This document shows, piece after piece, positions 32,007-38,270 of a DNA stretch of 44,730 nucleotides (position 1 is its first letter; the number at the start of each line of letters is the position of its first letter). Both the position numbers and the translations under genes were made by a program. Under the pieces are notes generated by a model. It was not told the DNA's origin and did no database searches. It saw only the letters and a list, made by a program, of their open reading frames with translations. Source of the stretch: a virus; IMG/VR virus record IMGVR_UViG_3300042261_002345, positions 1 to 44,730 of that record, one strand, 5' to 3'.

Positions 32007-32228
32007 GTGGACGAACGCGAGATGGAAACCGCCCTCAACGACCTCTTCGCCGAACTGATCCTCGAGGCCGACTGCGACGAATACCCCGAGGACCTCCCCG
32101 ACGAGCTGCGTGGGGTCGAGATGGTGCGGACCTTCGATGAGGCCGGGATTCTGACGTACAACAAGGGGCTGGTCCTGCGGATGAAGGACGGCAGCGAGTT
32201 CCAGATCACCGTCGTCCGCAGCAACTGA
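32007..32228 (+). CDS. Small acidic protein
   Basis: A 73-aa protein starting at GTG 32007, with AAAGGAG about 9 nt upstream. It is very acidic (MDEREMETALNDLFAELIL; DCDEYPEDLPDEL) and ends with a short beta hairpin (GLVLRMKDGSEFQITVV). Acidic small proteins in phages often mimic DNA or serve as peptide-ligation targets. It is followed by a hairpin (32253-32285), which closes this two-gene unit. Function unknown. Confidence 0.7.
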   Translation: MDEREMETALNDLFAELILEADCDEYPEDLPDELRGVEMVRTFDEAGILTYNKGLVLRMKDGSEFQITVVRSN

Positions 32229-32252
32229 CCCGCCCGCCGGCGCTCCCGCCAG

Positions 32253-32285
32253 ACGGCCGCCCACCGGCATTGCCGGGGCGGCCGT
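32253..32285 (+). terminator. Strong hairpin after the acidic gene
   Basis: Nested stems ACGGCCGCC/GGCGGCCGT and CCGGC/GCCGG with a 3-nt loop and a 2-nt bulge, followed by TTCC. The stem is strong but the T-tract is poor, so it may be an attenuator or Rho-assisted terminator. Confidence 0.45.
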
Positions 32286-32340
32286 TTCCACGTCAGTTAG
32301 CCTCAATTCAGGCCCCGAAAGATTCCATTCATAATTCTGC

Positions 32341-32404
32341 ATTTCTTCTTGGAATGCCCTTGCTCCGGTCGCATTCATGCGGCTTAATGTGTGTGTAACG
32401 CAGG
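32341..32404 (+). promoter_or_regulatory. Shared upstream block, copy B (before the amidoligase gene)
   Basis: This is the second copy of the block at 31631-31693 and keeps the same 37-nt spacing from TTGCT to AACGCAGG. It lies in a locally AT-rich pocket (about 32318-32355) and ends 20 nt before the amidoligase ATG, including its AAGGAG ribosome site. Confidence 0.55.
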
Positions 32405-32423
32405 CCAGAACAAGGAGATACGA

Positions 32424-33347
32424 ATGACAAGGCACGCACAGAGACACGAGCAGAACCCGAAAGCCGCGGAGATCACCTTCGGCTGCGAGATCGAATGCTT
32501 CCTGCCGCGGGGCAGCGTCCGCATTGGGGCTTACCACGCGGGCATCGAGCTGGGCGGCCGGTTCCCCAGGGGCTGGAACGCCCAGCGCGACGGCAGCCTT
32601 CAGACCAGCCTCCCGAACTACGAGGGGGTCGAGATTGTCAGCCCGGTCCTGCGGGGCCGCGAGGGGCTGGAGCAGGTCAAGCAGGTCGCCGCCCTCCTCG
32701 AGGAGATGGGCGGGCGGGTGTCGCGGGCCTGCGGGTTCCACGTACACCTTGGCTCGACCAGCATCGCGGGCGAGAACTTCGACGAGGTGGCGGACTTCGT
32801 AAGACGCCTCATTAACGTAACCGCCCAGCACGAGCAGGCCCTCTACGGCGCAGCGGGCACCAAGTCCCGCGAACGCGGCACCTATTGCCGCAGCATCAAG
32901 ACCGCCTGGGGCCACAAGAAGGACCGCCTGCGGAAGAAGATCAAGGCCGACGACCTCAGGCTGGAAAGCGCAGGCATCAGCCGCTACCAGAGCCTCAACC
33001 TGGTTCCCCTGTTCGGCCGCAACAAGACGGTCGAGTTCCGGTGCTTCAGCGGGACGACGAGCGGCCTGAAGATGACGGCCTGGATTCAGATGGCCCTGGC
33101 CCTGGCGAACCTCGCCCAGGCCCGCAATACCCGGTTCGACGCCCCGACGACCGGCTACGCCGACACGACCACCGCGGTGGGGGCGATGCAGAGGTTCTTC
33201 TACCTCGCCGGATGGACCCGCGGCCGCAAGGACTACTACAAGCCGGTCTGCGTCGCCGAGGGCTGGGTCGACGAGATGAAAAACCTCGACGAGGCCAAGC
33301 GCGAGTTGATGCGGCTGGCCCGCAAGTACGACGAGCAGGCGGCCTGA
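32424..33347 (+). CDS. Amidoligase-like enzyme (COOH-NH2 ligase family)
   Basis: A 307-aa protein. The start ATG 32424 has AAGGAG 7 nt upstream. The family signature is easy to follow: TFGCEIECF (E22, E24), RDGSL (D56), GVEIVSPVLRG (E70), ACGFHVHLG (H106, H108), a Tyr/Arg segment RGTYCRS, then YQSLNLVP and TVEFRCFSGTT (E204, R206). These are the acidic and His positions of the glutamine-synthetase/GCS-like amidoligases, which use ATP to join a carboxylate to an amine on peptides or small molecules. The gene has its own control block and is followed by a HARE-HTH gene. The substrate may be one of the two small proteins upstream. Family assignment from motifs; substrate inferred. Confidence 0.85.
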   Translation: MTRHAQRHEQNPKAAEITFGCEIECFLPRGSVRIGAYHAGIELGGRFPRGWNAQRDGSLQTSLPNYEGVEIVSPVLRGREGLEQVKQVAALLEEMGGRVSRACGFHVHLGSTSIAGENFDEVADFVRRLINVTAQHEQALYGAAGTKSRERGTYCRSIKTAWGHKKDRLRKKIKADDLRLESAGISRYQSLNLVPLFGRNKTVEFRCFSGTTSGLKMTAWIQMALALANLAQARNTRFDAPTTGYADTTTAVGAMQRFFYLAGWTRGRKDYYKPVCVAEGWVDEMKNLDEAKRELMRLARKYDEQAA

Positions 33348-33413
33348 GCCGCCTGCGGAAGCAGGCAACCAACCGCCCCGCACAACGCGGGGCCTAACAG
33401 AAGGAGACTGCAG

Positions 33414-34064
33414 ATGAAGAAGAACAATGTGAAGCTCGGAAGCGTGTACGCGGTGAAGGTCAGCGGCTCGGTGGTCCCGGTGCGCCTCGACCGGGAACAC
33501 TCCCAAGGGGGCTGGACGGGCACCAACATGAAGACGCGTAAGGAGGTTCGCGTGAAATCGGCCCAGCGCCTGCGGGGCCTCTGGCCGAAGAAGACGCTGC
33601 CCATTGCCACCGAAGCCATCACCCCCGAGGCGGCCCAGGCCATCCACCACGCCGACCAGGAGAACGCCCGGCTGGAGGAGGAGCGTGCCAACGCCCCGGA
33701 CGGGCAGACGGCCAGCGAGCGGGCGATGGCCACGTCGGCCCCCAAGGCCAAGAAGGACCGCAAGGCGGCCAAGGATGCGACGGACGAATCCGGACGCGGC
33801 ATCGGCGAACCTGACGCGACGGGGGCGAAGAAGGAGCGGCCGAGCCTGCTCAACCTCGCCGCCAAGGCCCTGGCCGAGGCGGGCCAGCCCCTGAACTGCA
33901 AAGAGATGGTCGAGAAGGTTCTCGCGACGGGCCTGTGGCAGACCGAGGGCAAAACGCCTGCGGCCACGCTCTACAGCGCCATCCTGCGCGAGATTGCCAC
34001 CAAGGGCGGGCAGGCCCGGTTCCGCAAAGTCGAGCGCGGCAAGTTCGAGGTTGTTGCGCAGTAG
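33414..34064 (+). CDS. HARE-HTH protein with SH3-like N-terminus
   Basis: A 216-aa protein. Residues 5-60 form a small barrel (KLGSVYAVKVSGSVVPVRLD). The middle is a disordered Ala/Lys/Asp linker. Residues 130-216 match the HARE-HTH domain: SLLNLAAKALAEAGQPLNCK, EMVEKVLATGLW, TPAATLYSAILREI and a final wing FRKVERGKFEV. HARE-HTH domains occur in RNA polymerase delta, restriction enzymes and chromatin proteins and are thought to sense DNA state or modification. It lies 66 nt after the amidoligase gene, behind two short hairpins (33351-33366 and 33376-33392). It ends 8 nt from the convergent radical SAM gene. Confidence 0.85.
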   Translation: MKKNNVKLGSVYAVKVSGSVVPVRLDREHSQGGWTGTNMKTRKEVRVKSAQRLRGLWPKKTLPIATEAITPEAAQAIHHADQENARLEEERANAPDGQTASERAMATSAPKAKKDRKAAKDATDESGRGIGEPDATGAKKERPSLLNLAAKALAEAGQPLNCKEMVEKVLATGLWQTEGKTPAATLYSAILREIATKGGQARFRKVERGKFEVVAQ

Positions 34065-34072
34065 CGCCACCA

Positions 34073-34966
34073 TCACAGCACCTCGCCTTCCGACGCCCCG
34101 GCCAGCACCAAGGCCGGGGCGTCCTCGTTCTGGACGTTGCCGCCAAGGTACTCCGCGTGGGTCGAGAAGATCATGGCCGGGCGGTTCCAGCGCCGCACGA
34201 AGCGGCTCCACTCCGGAGGGATCTTCGTCCGCCGGTCCTCGGCCGGCCGGAAGTACATGGCGAACGGCGTGCCGCCCGTGCGGAAGACCCATTCGAGCCG
34301 TTCCTCCGCGGCGGCCAGGGTGTCGCCGCGATAGCCCGCCAGCACGTAGCAGCCGACCTGACGCTGCGTGAGGCCCGCCGTGCGGAGCATGGTGATGGCG
34401 CGTTCGACGTGCGGCCGCTCGGACGGGTGGTCGAAGGCGGTGTAGAGAATCTGCACCCGCATGGTGCCGAGCCGTCGGGCAAACCACTCCTGGCAGAGCC
34501 GCGAGTCGATGCCGCCCGTGAACCGCGCCGCTTTGGGCTGCGCCTCCAGCATGTCGAGCACCGCCTCGACGTGGCTGTGCGGGCAGGCCAGCAGGTTGTT
34601 GTCCATGATGTCCCAGCCCATCTGGATCGGCAGCAACCGCAACGTGCCCTCCCGCTCCGGCACGAAGCAGAACGGGCACCGGCGGATGCAGCCGCGGCTG
34701 GTCATGGTCAGGCCCTGCTTCAGGTACAGGCCCGGCGTGAAGTCGCCTGCCGGCGAGCCGAAGGCCGGGCCGCCGATGCGCACCTTGTAGCCCTGGGCCT
34801 GCCAGGCCCGGTAGAGTCGGTTGGCTTCATCCACGTCCCACGTGAACACGCACGAGATGTGGACCTCGTCCACGTCCGGCAGGAAGAGCGGTGGATCGCC
34901 GACGAACGCCAGGTCGTCGTCGGGCGTGGCGCTGGTGCGACGGGGAAAGACGCGAGCAATCCTCAA
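34073..34966 (-). CDS. Radical SAM protein
   Basis: A 297-aa protein. The cluster motif is C93-x3-C97-x2-C100 within MTSRGCIRRCPFCFVPEREG. The following barrel strands show NNLLACPHSHVEAVLDMLEA, ARFTGGIDSRL, MRVQILYTAFDHPSER and VGCYVLAGYRGDTLAAAEER, as in B12-independent radical SAM enzymes. It cleaves SAM to a 5'-deoxyadenosyl radical. Its N-terminus (VHISCVFTWDVDEANRLYRA; IGGPAFG) resembles the radical SAM family with a B12-like N-terminal alpha/beta unit, but no cobalamin motif is clear. The stop/start overlap (34963-34966) ties it to the ParB-methylase gene. DNA or protein modification is plausible. Confidence 0.88.
   Translation of the reverse strand: MRIARVFPRRTSATPDDDLAFVGDPPLFLPDVDEVHISCVFTWDVDEANRLYRAWQAQGYKVRIGGPAFGSPAGDFTPGLYLKQGLTMTSRGCIRRCPFCFVPEREGTLRLLPIQMGWDIMDNNLLACPHSHVEAVLDMLEAQPKAARFTGGIDSRLCQEWFARRLGTMRVQILYTAFDHPSERPHVERAITMLRTAGLTQRQVGCYVLAGYRGDTLAAAEERLEWVFRTGGTPFAMYFRPAEDRRTKIPPEWSRFVRRWNRPAMIFSTHAEYLGGNVQNEDAPALVLAGASEGEVL
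34092..34123. terminator. Perfect 12-bp hairpin at the convergent gene ends
   Basis: GACGCCCCGGCC and GGCCGGGGCGTC are separated by 8 nt, inside the last codons of the radical SAM gene and 28 nt past the end of the convergent HARE-HTH gene. No T-tract on either strand, so a Rho-independent terminator is uncertain. Confidence 0.35.
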
Positions 34967-36378
34967 GCGGCCACCTCCTGGGCGCCGCCGGTGACCTCTG
35001 CGTCAGCCGGCTCTTCGGGCGAACCGGTCACAATCCTCTCGGCCTTCCGCCCCGTGAACTCCTCCCAGCGCTTGATGATCACGTCGCAGTAGAGCGGGTC
35101 CAGTTCCATGAGGTAGGCCCGCCGGCCAGTCTGCTCGCAGCCAATCAGAGTCGAGCCGCTGCCGCCGAAGAGGTCGAGCACGTTCTCGCCGGGCCGAGAG
35201 GAAAACTCGATGGCCTTTGCGGCCAGCTCCACCGGCTTCTCCGTCAGATGCACCATGTTCTGCGGGTTGACCTTCTTGACGTGCCACAGGTCGGTGGCAT
35301 TGTTGGGGCCGTAGTAGTGGTGCCCCGCGCCTTCCTTCCAGCCGTAGAACGCCAACTCGAAGGCCCCCATGAAGTCCTTGCGCGTCAGCACCGGGTGCTG
35401 CTTGTCCCAGACGATCCCCTGGGAGAAGTAAAGGCCTGCCCGCTTCAGGGGCGCCGGGTAGTTGCCGATGTTGGCATACCCGCCCCAGATGTAGAACGAG
35501 CCGCCGGGCTTCAGGACCCGCGAGGCGTTGCCGAACCAGGCGTCGAGCATCCGGTCGAAGTCCTCGTCGGAGACGAAGTCGTTGGCCAGCGGCCGGTCCT
35601 TGGCCCGCAGCTTCTTTGTCGTGGCCTGTGCGGCGCCCGGCCGGCGGGCGGCGTCGAAGCCCTGGTGATGTGTCAGGCCCTCGCGGCCGCGGCTGCGGTG
35701 CCCGTCCTCGCCGCGATAATCGACGTGGCGGGGGGCCTCGAAACTCGACAGCCCGGCGGCGATGGCGTTGTTCGACCTCGGCTCGACCTTCACGTTGTAC
35801 GGCGGGTCCATGTTCACCAGGTCGATGGTCGCGCCGTCCAGCAGCCGGTCCAGGTCCTCGGCCGACCCGCTGTCGCCGCACATCAGCCGGTGCTGCCCCA
35901 ACACCCACACGTCGCCCCGGCGGGTCGTGGCTTCGTCGGGCGGCTCAGGCACGGCGTTCTCGTCCGTCAGGCCGACCGTGCCGGCGGGAGCGAGCAGCGG
36001 GGCCAGCTCGTCCTCGGAGAACCCCAGCAGGCTCAGGTCGAAGTTCATGGCCTGGAGGTCCTTGATCTCGATGGGCAGCAGTTCCATGTTCCACTCGGCC
36101 AGCTCGGCGGTCTTGTTGTCGGCCAGCCTGTACGCCTTCACCTGCTCCGGTGAGAGGTCGGTGGCCACGTGGACCGGTACCTTCGCCAGGCCCAGCTTCT
36201 GCGCCGCCTTCCAGCGGGTGTGACCGCAGATGATCACGCCCGCGCCGTCGATGACGATGGGCTGGCGGAACCCGAATTCCTTCAGGCTTGCCGCCACGGC
36301 CTCGACCGCCTGGTCGTTCAGCCGGGGATTCTGCTCGTAAGGCTTGATGCTCCCGATGTCGCGCAACTCGATCTGCAT
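34963..36378 (-). CDS. ParB-like domain fused to DNA methyltransferase (N6-A / N4-C)
   Basis: A 471-aa protein starting at ATG 36378 (GAGGAGA 6 nt upstream). Residues 1-125 are a ParB/Srx-type domain (IKPYEQNPRLNDQAVEAVAA; VIICGHTRWKAAQKLGL). The methylase follows: motif IV NMDPPYNV (189-196), a long target-recognition region, then motif I VLDLFGGSGSTL and GRRAYLMELDPLYCDVI, the beta-class order. Such ParB-methylases are common in phages and mobile elements and methylate adenine or cytosine amino groups, often to evade restriction. A low-complexity insert (HRSRGREGLTHHQGF) lies between. It is coupled to the radical SAM gene. Confidence 0.92.
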   Translation of the reverse strand: MQIELRDIGSIKPYEQNPRLNDQAVEAVAASLKEFGFRQPIVIDGAGVIICGHTRWKAAQKLGLAKVPVHVATDLSPEQVKAYRLADNKTAELAEWNMELLPIEIKDLQAMNFDLSLLGFSEDELAPLLAPAGTVGLTDENAVPEPPDEATTRRGDVWVLGQHRLMCGDSGSAEDLDRLLDGATIDLVNMDPPYNVKVEPRSNNAIAAGLSSFEAPRHVDYRGEDGHRSRGREGLTHHQGFDAARRPGAAQATTKKLRAKDRPLANDFVSDEDFDRMLDAWFGNASRVLKPGGSFYIWGGYANIGNYPAPLKRAGLYFSQGIVWDKQHPVLTRKDFMGAFELAFYGWKEGAGHHYYGPNNATDLWHVKKVNPQNMVHLTEKPVELAAKAIEFSSRPGENVLDLFGGSGSTLIGCEQTGRRAYLMELDPLYCDVIIKRWEEFTGRKAERIVTGSPEEPADAEVTGGAQEVAA

Positions 36379-36491
36379 GTTCTGTCTCCTCGGTAAGTGA
36401 CCTTGCCGCGGCATTGTGCCAGCGCCCGACGGCATGTGGGCAACAACCTGGCCGCGGCGGCCAGATGGTTACACCCGTAGACCTTTGCCGC

Positions 36492-36671
36492 TCACTTTTC
36501 CCACGTTGTGACCCGCTTGCCGCAGTGGCGGCACTCGCGGCGCCGCAGGATGCGACCGCCCCAGGCCGGCCGGGTGTAGATCACCCGGAAGTGCCGGCAG
36601 CCGCAGCGGGCGCACGTCAGACCCCGGACCTCCTGCTCCTCCTGCACTCCGGTGTTACGCTGCTCCGTCAT
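36492..36671 (-). CDS. Small zinc-ribbon protein (paralogue of 28938-29135)
   Basis: ATG 36671 is chosen for its GAGGAGG ribosome site. The 59-aa product has the ribbon CARCGCRHFRV ... RRECRHCGKRVTTWEK, closely like the ribbon beside the terminase gene. It stands between an HNH gene and the ParB-methylase. Two copies in one phage suggest related DNA-binding or transcription roles. Confidence 0.75.
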   Translation of the reverse strand: MTEQRNTGVQEEQEVRGLTCARCGCRHFRVIYTRPAWGGRILRRRECRHCGKRVTTWEK

Positions 36672-36722
36672 GTCCACCCTCCTCGCGTTTTCGCTTTCAA
36701 CAAACAAAGACCAGATTCCCGG

Positions 36723-37085
36723 CTATTCCGCGTGCCCGCTTGAGAAAAGCGTCTTTTCCGGAGGAACCATGCCGCCTTGACGCGACGCCATGTCAGTTGA
36801 CGCGTTTGCAAGACGCGCGGCCCCCGCAGTGTCGTGGTGCCGCACGACCTCACGGCACATGGTGATGAACTCTTCCAGCGTCAAGGTGCCTTTGGCCAGA
36901 TTGATCCGATGATCAACAACCCACAGGTTCTCCAAGGCATGCCTGCCGCCTCGCCCCAGAGGCACGATGTGGTCCAGCGACGCCGTCTCAGGCGTGAGCG
37001 ACCGCCCGCTGAGTGCACACCGGAAGTCCTGGCTCCGAACCATGCTCAGCACCTGCGTCGCCGTGATGTTGGTTCTGCGGCTCAT
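36723..37085 (-). CDS. Small HNH endonuclease
   Basis: A 120-aa protein starting at ATG 37085. The HNH core reads FRCALSGRSLTPETASLDH, IVPLGRGGRHALENLWVVDH and INLAKGTLTLEEF; the DH pair and N-x-W are present. One zinc Cys pair is absent (only FRCALSG), as in single-Cys variants. Phage HNH proteins of this size support DNA packaging or act as homing nucleases. Its first 98 nt overlap the gene upstream in another frame. Confidence 0.85.
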   Translation of the reverse strand: MSRRTNITATQVLSMVRSQDFRCALSGRSLTPETASLDHIVPLGRGGRHALENLWVVDHRINLAKGTLTLEEFITMCREVVRHHDTAGAARLANASTDMASRQGGMVPPEKTLFSSGHAE

Positions 37086-37539
37086 ACCTGTCCTCCGCGC
37101 GCTTGTTCTGATTGCCTGAAACCGTCCATGCCCAGCGCTCCCAGCCCGTTCTCCTGTGGCGACAGTAGCGGTTGTGGGCCTGCATCCACATGCGGTCGGC
37201 CGCTTCCGGCCAGGTGCCGCTCTTGAACCTGTCCCCTTGTCGCCGGCTGCTCCGGCAGGGCTTGCCATGTCGCCGCAACCGGAAACTCTTGACCAGGACC
37301 AACGCCTTGCGTGTCCAAGGATCGCCTTCCGCGTCAAATCGCGTCCGGTCGATTGCGTACTGCGCCCAGCGTCGCCATAGGTAGTCGCTCAACACGTTCT
37401 CGTCCGCAGGCCCCAACCGTGCGATGGCAACGTTCGAACGCAGCGTGCGGCCGTTGCGGTCCACAAGCGTTGCCCGGCTTCCTGAGCGAATGACCGCCAC
37501 CGGCACCACGTCCAGTGTGAACGAGAAGTCGCGTTTCAT
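36988..37539 (-). CDS. Unknown 183-aa basic phage protein
   Basis: ATG 37539 starts MKRDFSFTLDVVPVAVIRSG, an alpha/beta N-terminus, followed by a Trp/Arg-rich part (PADENVLSDYLWRRWAQYAI; RMWMQAHNRYCRHRRTGWER). The last 32 residues (from about NQHHGDAGAEHG) overlap the HNH gene by 98 nt, an unusually long overlap. Either the true C-terminus is in this frame or the frames are joined by slippage. The frame is also open upstream to ATG 37968, which has AAGGA about 9 nt before it, so a longer Arg-rich product is possible. Confidence 0.55.
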   Translation of the reverse strand: MKRDFSFTLDVVPVAVIRSGSRATLVDRNGRTLRSNVAIARLGPADENVLSDYLWRRWAQYAIDRTRFDAEGDPWTRKALVLVKSFRLRRHGKPCRSSRRQGDRFKSGTWPEAADRMWMQAHNRYCRHRRTGWERWAWTVSGNQNKRAEDRYEPQNQHHGDAGAEHGSEPGLPVCTQRAVAHA

Positions 37540-38208
37540 GGCCGCCCCCGGCCCTCGCGCCCCGTTAGCCCACGTCGCGGCCGGGCTGGGCGGTTGGCGT
37601 CTCTGGCCAACCCGCAGGACATATGCGAACGTGGGCCAACGTGGGCCGCCTGTTTGCCGACAACGGCGGCCTGTCCGCCATGTCGGCACGCACAGCGGCC
37701 TGTGCGTCGCACGTCGCCAGGTGTGCGACGAACAGGCGAGTTGTGCGAGCACAGGTCGCACGTGTGGCCATTGTGCGACGACAGCGACGCAGTGTTCGAA
37801 GGGGCGGCGCACCCGTCGGCCGGGAGATCGCGATGGCACGCAACCGTGGCGGGCTGTGCGGCGCTGTGCGACCGCGCCGCGCGGATGTGCGAACAGTCCG
37901 TCGCCTGTGTCGCACATGTGCGACCACCGGCCGCACAGGTCGGCCTGTCGGCGACGAAACTCGGACATGTCCGAGTTTCCTTCGCACAGCCCGCCGGGGC
38001 GGTCGGCGCATCTTTCGGGAATTCTTTCATTCCTTCACCCCCCTCGCGCGCACGCGGCCCTTTACGCGTGTCGCGGGCACGCGCGCGGCACCCCCCGTGA
38101 AAGATTGAAAGAATAGTAAGAGAGAGTTTTAACTTCTTCTTTTCCCGGTAGTTGCGCATCTTCAATTCTTTCTCTTTAGGGGGGTGAAAGAATGGTGAAA
38201 GAATTGCC
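37540..38208. repeat. Gene-poor repeat region: TGTGCG hexamers and palindromes
   Basis: This stretch holds no gene I can support. All frames are open for a long way but the translations are low-complexity and unlike proteins. It contains twelve copies of TGTGCG or its complement between 37689 and 37988 (37689, 37701, 37722, 37742, 37772, 37855, 37865, 37886, 37911, 37917, 37932, 37983). It also has a 16-bp perfect palindrome GTCGCACATGTGCGAC at 37909-37924, and the first half of the ATTCTTTCA array. It lies downstream of the primase gene. A replication origin, partition site or regulator-binding region is the likeliest reading. Confidence 0.55.
37956..37979. repeat. 24-bp perfect palindrome
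   Basis: GAAACTCGGACA is followed immediately by its exact reverse complement, centred on ACATGT like the palindrome at 37909-37924. It could be an operator for a dimeric regulator or an origin element. It also covers the possible ATG at 37968. Confidence 0.7.
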
Positions 38209-38270
38209 TCAAACGGCCTCTTGGACCCCCTGGAGGGGTAATTCTTTCACCAGCGGGGGCAATTCTTTCA
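38021..38270. repeat. Iteron-like array of ATTCTTTCA, both orientations
   Basis: Exact copies of ATTCTTTCA or TGAAAGAAT lie at 38021, 38106, 38185, 38196, 38241 and 38262, with near copies at 38098 and 38165. Several are followed or preceded by runs of C or G (ACCCCCC, AGGGGGG). GCGCATCTTTC-like segments flank the array at about 38007, 38155 and 38281. The array begins in non-coding DNA and continues into the 3' end of the primase gene, where it encodes the repeated VKELP at the C-terminus. Direct and inverted AT-rich repeats in a GC-rich genome beside a primase gene fit a phage or plasmid-type replication origin. Confidence 0.65.

Noticed and set aside
31632-34679. Minus-strand open frame of 1015 codons
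   Set aside because: It lies antisense to the amidoligase and HARE-HTH genes, which have clear families and ribosome sites. Its own translation has no domain.
37536-38165. Open frames in all six phases between the 183-aa gene and the primase
   Set aside because: The hexamer repeats keep every frame open. None gives a protein-like sequence or a convincing start except the weak ATG at 37968.
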